Part shown: positions 9,080-16,170 of the stretch, in pieces
Layout: each line of letters opens with the position of its first letter
Position numbering within the stretch: the first letter of the stretch is position 1
Assembly (NCBI RefSeq): GCF_000284035.1
Contig: NC_016887.1
Location: forward strand, 372,001-436,000
From: Nocardia cyriacigeorgica GUH-2
GTDB taxonomy: Bacteria > Actinomycetota > Actinomycetes > Mycobacteriales > Mycobacteriaceae
DNA length: 64,000 nt
Reading direction: 5' to 3'
Notes under the pieces: model-generated
The model's database searches: none
The model's input: the letters and a program-made list of their open reading frames with translations, nothing else
Told to the model about the DNA's origin: nothing
Translations under genes and position numbers: made by a program

Positions 9080-10767
9080 GTGCCGCAGTCGACACCGGCG
9101 AACCGCCTCTGCTCGAGATCCGTGATCTGCACGTGGCTTTCGGCTCCGGCGACGACCGCGTCGACGCCGTGCGCGGTGTCGATCTGACGGTCTATCCCGG
9201 CCAGACCGTGGCTATCGTCGGGGAGTCCGGATCCGGCAAATCGACCACCGCGCATGCGGTGATCGGGCTGCTGCCCAGCGGCGGCCGGGTGGTGTCGGGG
9301 GAGATCCGGTTCGACGGCCGAGACCTGGCGGCGGCGCCGGAATCGGAGCTGGTCGGCGTGCGCGGCAACGGCATCGGCTTCGTGCCACAGGATCCGATGT
9401 CGAATCTGAACCCGGTCTGGAAGATCGGCTTCCAGATCACCGAAACCCTGACCGCCAACGGGATCGCGCGAGGTACGCAGGCGCGCGAACGGGCCGCCGA
9501 ACTATTGCGGGAGGCCGGAATTCCGGATCCGGAGCACCGGATGAACCAGTATCCGCACGAGCTGTCCGGTGGGCTGCGGCAGCGGGCGCTGATCGCCATC
9601 GGATTGTCCGGCCGGCCCGATCTGCTCATCGCCGACGAGCCGACCTCCGCGCTCGACGTCACCGTGCAGCGGCAGATCCTCGACCACATCGACGAGCTCA
9701 CCGCGGAGCTGGGCACCGCGATGTTGTTGATCACCCACGACCTCGGCCTGGCCGCCGAACGGGCCGAGCATCTGGTGGTGATGTATCGCGGCCGGGTGGT
9801 GGAATCCGGTCCGGCGCTGGAGATCCTGCGCGATCCACGGCACGAATACACGCGCAGGCTGGTGGAGTCGGCGCCGTCGCTGGCGGTCGGGCGGCGGTCG
9901 GTGCGGGTGGCGCGGGCCCGGGTACGGGAGCAGGCCGTTGAAGTTGCCGAGCAGCCGGATGACGTTGTGGGCGAGGAGATCCTGGTGGTCGACAAGCTCA
10001 CCAAGCGGTACCGGATCCGTGGCTCGGTGCCGTGGAAATCGACCGAACTGCTCGCCGCCGACGAGGTCGGCTTCCGGATGCGGCGCGGGACCACCACGGC
10101 CATCGTCGGTGAATCCGGCTCCGGCAAGTCCACCGTCGCCCAGATGGTGCTCGGGCTGCTCGAGCCGACGTCGGGGACGGTGACCTTCGACGGCGCCGAT
10201 GTCGCCGAGCTGAGCCGCAAGTCGCCCTTGACGTTCCGTCGGCGGGTGCAGCCGATCTTCCAGAACCCGTACGGCTCGCTCGACCCCATGTACTCGATCC
10301 ATCGCACCCTCACCGAACCGCTGCGCACCCATGGCATCGGCAACCGCGCCGAACGCGACGCCCGAGTGCGCGACCTGCTGGACAAGGTGGCGTTGCCGGC
10401 CGATGTGCTGACGCGGTATCCGAACGAGCTGTCCGGCGGTCAACGTCAACGGGTGGCCATCGCCCGCGCGCTCACCCTCGAGCCGGAGCTGGTGGTCTGC
10501 GACGAGGCGGTCTCGGCGCTGGACGTGCTGGTCCAGGCGCAGATCCTGGATCTGCTCAACGACCTGCAAGCCGAACTCGGGCTGTCGTATCTGTTCATCA
10601 CCCACGATCTGGCCGTCGTCCGGCAGATCGCCGACGAGGTCCTGGTGATGTGCGCGGGCCGGGTCGTCGAGGCCGCACCCACCGACGCGGTGTTCGACAA
10701 TCCGCGCGAGGACTACACCCGCCGCCTGCTCGACGCCATTCCCGGCCGGGGCCTGCTGGTGAGCTGA
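9076..10767 (+). CDS. dppD: peptide ABC transporter ATP-binding protein DppD (two fused ATPase domains)
   Basis: A 563-residue protein containing two complete ABC ATPase domains in tandem. Each has a Walker A GESGSGKS (about residues 49 and 346), a signature (LSGGLRQRALIA and LSGGQRQRVAIA) and a Walker B (LLIADEPTSALD; LVVCDEAVSALD). It therefore replaces separate DppD and DppF subunits and energises the DppBC channel. It overlaps dppC by four bases and is the last gene of the operon. The fused form is the one found in M. tuberculosis (Rv3663c). Confidence 0.94.
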   Translation: MSAAVDTGEPPLLEIRDLHVAFGSGDDRVDAVRGVDLTVYPGQTVAIVGESGSGKSTTAHAVIGLLPSGGRVVSGEIRFDGRDLAAAPESELVGVRGNGIGFVPQDPMSNLNPVWKIGFQITETLTANGIARGTQARERAAELLREAGIPDPEHRMNQYPHELSGGLRQRALIAIGLSGRPDLLIADEPTSALDVTVQRQILDHIDELTAELGTAMLLITHDLGLAAERAEHLVVMYRGRVVESGPALEILRDPRHEYTRRLVESAPSLAVGRRSVRVARARVREQAVEVAEQPDDVVGEEILVVDKLTKRYRIRGSVPWKSTELLAADEVGFRMRRGTTTAIVGESGSGKSTVAQMVLGLLEPTSGTVTFDGADVAELSRKSPLTFRRRVQPIFQNPYGSLDPMYSIHRTLTEPLRTHGIGNRAERDARVRDLLDKVALPADVLTRYPNELSGGQRQRVAIARALTLEPELVVCDEAVSALDVLVQAQILDLLNDLQAELGLSYLFITHDLAVVRQIADEVLVMCAGRVVEAAPTDAVFDNPREDYTRRLLDAIPGRGLLVS

Positions 10768-10796
10768 CCGAGGCCGCGGCAGTAGCCTCGTAAGCC

Positions 10797-11543
10797 GTGA
10801 CCGATCCGCTCCAGCCCCTCGTCGATCTGCCCGGAGTGCGCGCCGCCGCCGACAAGGCCCGCGACGCACTCGCCGCGGTGCACCGGCACAAGAGCAACCG
10901 CCGCGGCTGGCCGACCACCGCGGCCGAGGCGGCGGTGCGGGCCGCGCGCTCGTCGGCCGCCATCGACGGCGGCAGTGTCGAGCTGCCGGCCGACGGCAAC
11001 GTCAGCGATCCGATCCTGGCCGGATCGCTGCGCGTCGGGCAGGCCCTCGACGGCGACGCCCTGCGCAACCTGGTCAGCACCTGGCAGCGCGCCCCACTGC
11101 AAGCCCTGGCCCGGCTGCATCTGCTGGCCGCGGCCGATCTGGTCTCCGACGAGGCCGAACTCGGCCGCCCACGCAGTGACGGCGGGGTCGCGCAGCGACT
11201 GGACCTGCTCGCACAGACCGTGCTCGGTTCCTCGGCGCCGGCCCCGGTGATCGCGGCGGTGGTGCACGGCGAGCTGCTGACGTTGAAGCCGTTCGGCACG
11301 GCCGACGGGATCGTGGCCAGGGCGGCCTCGCGGCTGGTCGCGGTGTCGAGCGGACTGGACCCGCACAGCCTCGGCGTACCCGAGGTGTTCTGGCTGCGCA
11401 GGCGGCAGGCCTACCTGGATGCCGCAGCGGAGTTCGGGACCGGAACCCCGGAGGGGGTCGGCGGCTGGGTGATCCTGTGCTGCGGTGCGCTGGAGGACGG
11501 CGCACGAGAGGCGACGTCGATCGCCGACGCCGCCTCTGGTTAG
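10797..11543 (+). CDS. conserved actinobacterial protein, Fic-fold-like with degenerate motif (Rv3662c family)
   Basis: A 248-residue protein beginning at a GTG 29 bases after dppD. It is mostly alpha-helical and has the general layout of a Fic/Doc protein: an N-terminal helical part with RAARSSAAIDGG, then HGELLTLKPFGTADGIVARA where Fic enzymes carry HPFxxGNGRxxR. The His and the GNGR residues are missing, so AMP-transfer activity would not be expected. Position matches M. tuberculosis Rv3662c between dppD and the HAD hydrolase. The Fic resemblance is my reading of the motif, not a search result, and the role is unknown. Confidence 0.7.
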   Translation: MTDPLQPLVDLPGVRAAADKARDALAAVHRHKSNRRGWPTTAAEAAVRAARSSAAIDGGSVELPADGNVSDPILAGSLRVGQALDGDALRNLVSTWQRAPLQALARLHLLAAADLVSDEAELGRPRSDGGVAQRLDLLAQTVLGSSAPAPVIAAVVHGELLTLKPFGTADGIVARAASRLVAVSSGLDPHSLGVPEVFWLRRRQAYLDAAAEFGTGTPEGVGGWVILCCGALEDGAREATSIADAASG

Positions 11544-12060
11544 GGGAGCTTTGTTGGGTCTGTAGGGATCGGGGTGGACATATCGAAGCGGGCGGCGTTG
11601 CCGTCACCGACCTCACCGCCCGCTAGCACGGACAACCCGGTTACCAAGCGTGCTGAGTGGGTTGTGTTCTTCGGCCTCGGCGATTGATCCGAATCCACCG
11701 CGGCTCATCCCCGCAAATGTGCGAGGCGCTCGCCGTCGGCAGCTCGAATGTCGCAGGCCCACAACGCTTTTGCCCTTGTCGCGGCGCGCTCCGCGTGGGT
11801 GCCTGGCGTCCGTGCTGGGAAGGGTGGGATGGGGGGCTGAGCCTTCTCTTCCGACTCCGTCCTGGCCTTCCGTCCTTCCGTGCCTTCATTTGTACACTGT
11901 GATCGCACTCACATCAAGGGGTCGGAAAACATCGAATTATCGGCGTGTCTCCCGGCGTTTCGTGTTTGAATGCCAGGTCGCGGCGCACTTCGCGATCTTG
12001 TACGGGCGTACCGGCTCGGGGCCTGTGGAACCCTCGCGCAGCCCCGCTGCGGAGCCCCCG
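11544..12060. other. gene-free convergent gap
   Basis: About 520 bases lie between two converging genes. I find no reading frame here with credible coding character in either direction. The stretch from about 11650 to 11890 has runs of pyrimidines (CCTTCCGTCCTTCCGTGCC), and there is one perfect CRP-type palindrome at 11898-11913, listed separately. No clear rho-independent terminator is visible after either gene. Confidence 0.5.
11898..11913. promoter_or_regulatory. CRP/GlxR-type consensus binding site
   Basis: The sequence TGTGATCGCACTCACA matches TGTGA-N6-TCACA exactly, the consensus bound by CRP and the actinobacterial GlxR/Cmr regulators. It lies in a convergent gap, far from the 5' end of any annotated gene, so either it is a chance match or it serves an unannotated transcript. 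Confidence 0.45.
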
Positions 12061-12981
12061 TCAGCGGCGCCGGCGCAGCAGCCGATAGCTGATCGCACCA
12101 GCAAGCACGGCACTCACACCCACCGCCGCCGTGGCCGCCACCGTGGTCGACGACGGTGCCTGGAACCGCGACCACAGCGACACCGGGTTGGAGAAGGTCA
12201 GGATCGGCCAGCTCCGGGCCACCGCCTCCCGGCGCAGCCCGCGATCGGGGTTCACCGCCGTCGGATGCCCGACCGCGGACAGCAGCGGCAGATCGGTGAT
12301 CGAATCCGAATAGGCGTAGCAGCGCGACAGGTCGTATCCCTCGGCGGCGGCGAGCTTTTCGATCGCGGTGACCTTGCCCTCGCCGTAGCAGTAGAACTCG
12401 ACCTCACCGGTGTACTTGCCGTCCTGCACCACCATCCGGGTGGCGGCGGTGTGATCGGCGCCCAGTGCTTCGGCGATCGGCGCGACGATCTCCTCGCCGG
12501 AGGCCGACACGATCACCACATCGTGGCCGCGGATCTTGTGATCGGCGATCAGATCGGCCGCCTCGGCGTACACCAGCGGGTCGACCAGCTCGTGCAAGGT
12601 CTCGGCCACAATGGATTTCACCTGTTCCACGTCCCAGCCGGCGCACATGCTGGTCAGATGCGCGCGCATGCGCTCCATCTGATCGTGGTCCGCGCCCGAG
12701 AGCAGGAACATGAAATGCGCGTAGCTGCTCTCCAGCACCGCGCGCCGGTTCAGCAGGCCCTGCGCGAAGAACGGTTTGCTGAACACGTAGGTACTCGACT
12801 TCGCGATCACGGTCTTGTCGAGATCGAAGAATGCCGCCACCCGTCCGGCCCGCTCAGCGCCGTGGTGCGGGTGTCCGGTCTGCTCGCCGTTCGCCGTCAC
12901 GGGCTCAAGAATAGGCCGTGCCGCGACCGGTCCGGTGCGGCCGCCGGGGGCCGGAACGTGACGGCGAAACTTCTTCAACAT
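12061..12981 (-). CDS. HAD-IB family phosphatase, SerB-like, with C-terminal membrane anchor
   Basis: A HAD-superfamily hydrolase. The nucleophile motif is FFDLDKTV, motif II is VVIVSASGEE, and the acidic motif is CYAYSDSITDLPLL. The C-terminus (TTVAATAAVGVSAVLAGAIS) is a single hydrophobic helix followed by RLLRRRR, predicting a cytoplasmic enzyme tethered to the membrane. M. tuberculosis Rv3661 holds the same place, opposite ssd. Substrates for this branch are not settled. The start is uncertain: the ATG used gives LKKFRRHVPAPG upstream, while a GTG at 12900 (VTANGEQTG) gives a protein closer to the usual N-terminus. Confidence 0.88.
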   Translation of the reverse strand: MLKKFRRHVPAPGGRTGPVAARPILEPVTANGEQTGHPHHGAERAGRVAAFFDLDKTVIAKSSTYVFSKPFFAQGLLNRRAVLESSYAHFMFLLSGADHDQMERMRAHLTSMCAGWDVEQVKSIVAETLHELVDPLVYAEAADLIADHKIRGHDVVIVSASGEEIVAPIAEALGADHTAATRMVVQDGKYTGEVEFYCYGEGKVTAIEKLAAAEGYDLSRCYAYSDSITDLPLLSAVGHPTAVNPDRGLRREAVARSWPILTFSNPVSLWSRFQAPSSTTVAATAAVGVSAVLAGAISYRLLRRRR

Positions 12982-13011
12982 TGGACTTGCGCTTTCGCCG
13001 GACCTTGGGTG

Positions 13012-13017
13012 TAGTAT
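13012..13017 (+). promoter_or_regulatory. -10 element for 6C RNA
   Basis: TAGTAT lies about six bases before the first base of the 6C-type RNA and matches the actinobacterial -10 pattern TANNNT. A TTGCGC at 12987 would sit 19 bases upstream as a poor -35. The assignment depends on the RNA starting near 13023. Confidence 0.55.
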
Positions 13018-13022
13018 TGCTG

Positions 13023-13120
13023 GCACCTGGACATGTTCCAGGCGCGTTCAGCCCGACCCCCCGGGGCTGAACCCGACGGCCCCAGCCTCCTCCCCCCCCG
13101 GCTGGGGCCGTCCTCTATTT
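13023..13120 (+). ncRNA. 6C (B11-type) small RNA
   Basis: About 100 bases containing two strong hairpins with C-rich loops, the defining trait of the actinobacterial 6C RNA. The first has stem GTTCAGCCC / GGGCTGAAC with CCCCCC at the loop. The second has stem ACGGCCCCAGCC / GGCTGGGGCCGT enclosing CCCCCCCC, followed by CCTCTATTT, a plausible terminator. A small CCTGGA / TCCAGG pair precedes them. In mycobacteria this RNA lies between Rv3661 and Rv3660c on the strand of Rv3660c, exactly as here. Family knowledge: it pairs with G-rich translation initiation regions through the C-rich loops and affects growth and DNA replication genes. Confidence 0.9.
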
Positions 13121-13256
13121 CGGGACCAGTTGGTTGTTGCTCAGCCGGGTCCGTTGCTGACCAGGCGTTTTCCTGAGTTGTCCACAGCAGGCGAGTTATC
13201 CACATTCCGGGAATCGGCGCTGTTGCCGGAAGCCGCACTCCGCGACGCTGACCTGC

Positions 13257-14357
13257 ATGGACCTCGAAGCCGCCGACCGGCCACCCGCCGCACCCGCCCT
13301 CGCCATCATCGGCACAGCGGGCCTGCGCGAGGAAGTCAAACGCGTCGCCGCCGCGGCCGAACGGCAGATCGACGAACGCACGATGCCCGTCGGCAGGCAC
13401 GCCTGGGCCGGTGCGCCACTGGTGATCCTCGACACTCCCGCCGCGGTGGCATGCGCGGAAGCCGGGTACCTACGGCGTGGCGGCGTGGTCACCGTCACCG
13501 ACGGAGAACCGGAACTACTCGACTGGCAGGCCGCCGCCGCGATCGGCGCCGAACGTGTCATCGCGCTACCCGGCGCCGCGGTCGGGCTCATCGAGACCTT
13601 CGCCGAACGCGGTGAACACCGGGCGAGCGGCGGCGCGGTGGTCGCCGTCACCGGAGCATGCGGCGGCGCCGGCGCCTCGGTCCTGTCCGCCGCCGTGGCC
13701 CTGCGCTCGGCCGGTGCCGGGTTCCGCCGCCACACCTTGCTGGTCGACGGCGCACCACTCGGCGGCGGGCTCGACCTACTGCTCGGCATCGAGAAGACTC
13801 CAGGTCTGCGCTGGCCCGATCTCATCGTCGAAGACGGCCGGATATCGGCGGCCGCGCTGCATGGCGCGCTGCCCTCGGCAGCGCCCGGGCTCGCGGTGCT
13901 GTCCTGTGGCCGTGGCGCCAGTGCCCGGCCGGGCATCAGCAGCGGCGCCATGCACGCGGTGATCGAAGCCGGCCGCGCCGCAGGCGATCTCGTCGTCTGC
14001 GATCTGTCCGCCGATCGCTCGCCGCACGCCGATCAGGTACTAGACGCGGCAGACCTGGTGGTCCTCGTCGTCACCGCGGGCTTACGGGCGGTTGCCGCGG
14101 CGGAAGCGGTGTCGGCGCATATCGGACGGCGAAATCCGAACCGCGGGATCATTGTTCGCGGCCCGGCTCCCGGTGGGCTGCGCGGACCGGAGATCGCCGA
14201 GGTGCTCGACCTGCCGCTGCTAGCGGCCGTGCGCGCCCAACCTGGTCTGCCGGCGCGCCTGGAACGCCGTGGGCTCTCGGTCGGTCGTGGGCCCTTGCGC
14301 GAAGCCGCCGATGCCGTGCTCATGGTGCTCGGCGCTCCTGCGGAGGTCGCGAGATGA
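13257..14357 (+). CDS. ssd: septum-site-determining protein Ssd-like / CpaE-type pseudo-ATPase
   Basis: A 366-residue protein of the ParA/MinD superfamily. Where a deviant Walker A would carry KGGxGKT it reads TGACGGAGAS, lacking both Lys, so ATP hydrolysis is doubtful; the later motif DLVVCDLSADRSP occupies the switch II region. An N-terminal domain of about 120 residues resembles the receiver-like part of CpaE. It lies directly before tadA, as Rv3660c does in M. tuberculosis, where the protein influences septation. Gene order suggests it localises the tad secretion machine, which is an inference. ATG chosen at 13257; no strong ribosome-binding site is visible. Confidence 0.85.
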   Translation: MDLEAADRPPAAPALAIIGTAGLREEVKRVAAAAERQIDERTMPVGRHAWAGAPLVILDTPAAVACAEAGYLRRGGVVTVTDGEPELLDWQAAAAIGAERVIALPGAAVGLIETFAERGEHRASGGAVVAVTGACGGAGASVLSAAVALRSAGAGFRRHTLLVDGAPLGGGLDLLLGIEKTPGLRWPDLIVEDGRISAAALHGALPSAAPGLAVLSCGRGASARPGISSGAMHAVIEAGRAAGDLVVCDLSADRSPHADQVLDAADLVVLVVTAGLRAVAAAEAVSAHIGRRNPNRGIIVRGPAPGGLRGPEIAEVLDLPLLAAVRAQPGLPARLERRGLSVGRGPLREAADAVLMVLGAPAEVAR

Positions 14358-14436
14358 GCTGGGGGACAGGCGGTCACGTGAGATCGCACACGGTCTCTTC
14401 GCAGCGTGACGAGTACGTAGGCCAGAAGGGGGAACG

Positions 14437-15059
14437 ATGGGTGCGCTGGTGACGGCGGAGCTGCTGGACCGGGTGCGGGAGCGGCTGGCAGGCGCGGCGG
14501 GAGATCCCGACCCTGCCGAGGTCGCTGCCGCGATCCGGGCCGAAGCCGGTGGGGTGCTCGGCGACACCGATCTGCTGCGTGCGCTGCGACTGCTACAGAC
14601 CGAGCTGACCGGCGCGGGCGTGCTGGAACCGCTGCTGCACGACACCAAGGTGGCCGATGTACTGGTCACCGCGCCCGACGAGGTCTGGATCGACCGCGGG
14701 CGCGGCCTGGAGAAGACCTCGATCGCCTTCGCCGACGAGGCCTCGGTCCGCCGGCTGGCCCAGCGGCTGGCCTCGGCCGCCGGGCGCCGGCTCGACGATG
14801 CCCAGCCCTGGGTGGATGCCACCCTGCCCGGCCGCGACGCGGTGCTGGGCGAATCGTTCGGGGTGCGGCTGCACGCGGTGCTCGCGCCGGTGGCGCACGG
14901 CGGGACCTGCCTGTCGCTTCGAGTGCTGCGGCCTGCGACACAAGGACTGGACGCGCTGGTCGCGCTGGGCGCGGTTCCCGGCGTGGCGGAGGTGCTGCTG
15001 GAACACATAGTCGCCGCGCGGCTGGCGTTCCTGGTGGTCGGCGGCACTGGCGCGGGCAA
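14437..15059 (+). pseudogene. tadA: tadA (CpaF-type pilus ATPase), 5' fragment split by element 1
   Basis: The first 207 codons of a secretion ATPase, starting at an ATG behind AGAAGGGGG. Regions typical of TadA are present: helical N-terminus, VADVLVTAPDEVWIDRGRGL, then RLAQRLASAAGRRLDDAQPWVDATLPG. The frame runs into element 1 in the middle of the Walker A motif (GGTGAG then N instead of K) and stops at 15087, so the product lacks the catalytic P-loop Lys and everything after it. The remainder lies at 26278-26842. Joining the two at the shared core gives a 395-residue in-frame protein with GGTGAGKTTLL. Confidence 0.9.
15052..15059 (+). repeat. attL core of element 1
   Basis: GCGGGCAA, within the tadA Walker A codons. 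To its right, inside the element, is CACACTTA at 15079-15086, one arm of an inverted repeat whose partner TAAGTGTG lies at the other end. Confidence 0.85.
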
Positions 15060-15346
15060 TACGGCATATGCAAAAAGACACACTTAGCTGCAAGGTAACC
15101 GGTGATAGCCAGTCGATAGCTTGACAACCGAATTGCACTGTTGTGCAGGCGTGTTCACGATTGCTAATGTGTGTGCATCGGCTCCAAGATTCCCCGGCCG
15201 ACACGCAACGCTCCGCGCCGCAGTTCCCCCGGTTCTCCGGGCTCCGGTCCTGCACCCTGGCATCCCGCGCTATCAGCGCGCCGCCGCAACGCAACGCTCC
15301 GCAACGCCATTGGGGACCGGTTTCGAACCACGGGAGCGTTCATCTC

Positions 15347-15649
15347 ATGTCCACCCGGACCCTCACCCTGCGCGAAGTCGCGGCCAAGTACGGAGTGCAC
15401 GTCAACACCGCCCGCCGGTGGGCCGCGTGCGGCGAGCTGCCCGCGCAGCGCATCGGCAAGTGCTACTACGTCAACCCCGACGACCTGGATAACTGGCGCA
15501 AGCCCGCGCCGGAGCCCCCGGCCCATGTCTCCGCCCGCACCGATTACGCGGACTACATCGCGCGCGTAGTGGAGGCCGCGCCGCCGCTCAGCCCGGACCA
15601 GATCGCGCGGATCACCACGATTCTCAACAGCGGCAAGGCGGTGGCGTAG
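15347..15649 (+). CDS. excisionase-like / MerR-type HTH DNA-binding protein
   Basis: A 100-residue protein. Residues 5-52 (LTLREVAAKYGVHVNTARRW, then a basic strand and NPDDLDNWRK) form a winged helix of the excisionase/MerR type found in small phage and plasmid regulators. It is the first gene inside the left end and reads away from attL, where a recombination directionality factor or early regulator would be expected. Serine integrases use unrelated directionality factors, so the excisionase role is only a guess. The C-terminal 45 residues are unremarkable. The next gene starts at the base after its stop. Confidence 0.7.
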   Translation: MSTRTLTLREVAAKYGVHVNTARRWAACGELPAQRIGKCYYVNPDDLDNWRKPAPEPPAHVSARTDYADYIARVVEAAPPLSPDQIARITTILNSGKAVA

Positions 15650-16063
15650 ATGGCGACCACGACCACCGTGCACGGCCGCGAACACCAGCCCGATTACGAC
15701 GCCGACGACCCGAGGTTCACCGCCGGTAGGGACGCGGCGGAGACGGCCAAGGACGGGGCCGAAGGCTCCCGCGTGAGCGCGGCATCCGACCGGTACGCCA
15801 TGCTGCGGCACTACAGCGACGAGCCGACGACCGATTTCGACGCCGCCGTTGCCGGTGGCCTCGTCTACGGCGAGCGGCTGTTCTACAGCTGGTCCGCTCG
15901 CGGGAACGAGCTGCGCAAGCTCGGGCTCATCGAATGGTCGCGGCACGACACCGGGGCCGTTGTCACGCTCCTCAATTCGGTCACGCGCCGCCCGAACCGT
16001 GCGTCGGTTATCACCGCCGCCGGGCGGGCTGTGCTGGCCACGCTGGATTCCGCTGCCGCCTGA
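15650..16063 (+). CDS. unknown element 1 protein, possible winged helix
   Basis: A 137-residue protein that I do not recognise. The N-terminal 50 residues are polar and low in hydrophobics. The C-terminal half (YSWSARGNELRKLGLIEWSR, then a strand-like VVTLLNSVTRRPN and VITAAGRAVLATL) has the helix-helix-wing rhythm of a winged helix similar to MarR or phage regulatory proteins. Its ATG follows the preceding stop codon directly, so the two are translated from one message. The order before the replicase suggests control or loading, but nothing direct shows this. Confidence 0.6.
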   Translation: MATTTTVHGREHQPDYDADDPRFTAGRDAAETAKDGAEGSRVSAASDRYAMLRHYSDEPTTDFDAAVAGGLVYGERLFYSWSARGNELRKLGLIEWSRHDTGAVVTLLNSVTRRPNRASVITAAGRAVLATLDSAAA

Positions 16064-16124
16064 GCCATTACAACGCACGTAATCCGTTGCGTTGCAACGC
16101 CATTCACTCATTCACAACTGAAAT

Positions 16125-16154
16125 GGCCCGGTGCGCCATCACTCGCACCGGGCC
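16125..16154 (+). promoter_or_regulatory. stem-loop just before the replicase ribosome-binding site
   Basis: GGCCCGGTGCG at 16125-16135 pairs perfectly with CGCACCGGGCC at 16144-16154 around an 8-base loop. The ribosome-binding site GGGAAAGGAAC follows at once and the start codon lies 17 bases after the stem. There is no T-run, so it may regulate translation or processing instead of terminating. Confidence 0.6.
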
Positions 16155-16170
16155 GGGAAAGGAACTCTCC

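Noticed and set aside
15121-15149. Promoter at TTGACA near the left end of element 1
   Set aside because: A clean -35 hexamer is present, but at 16-18 bases downstream there is no acceptable -10 (TGCAGG or GCAGGC), so I do not list it.
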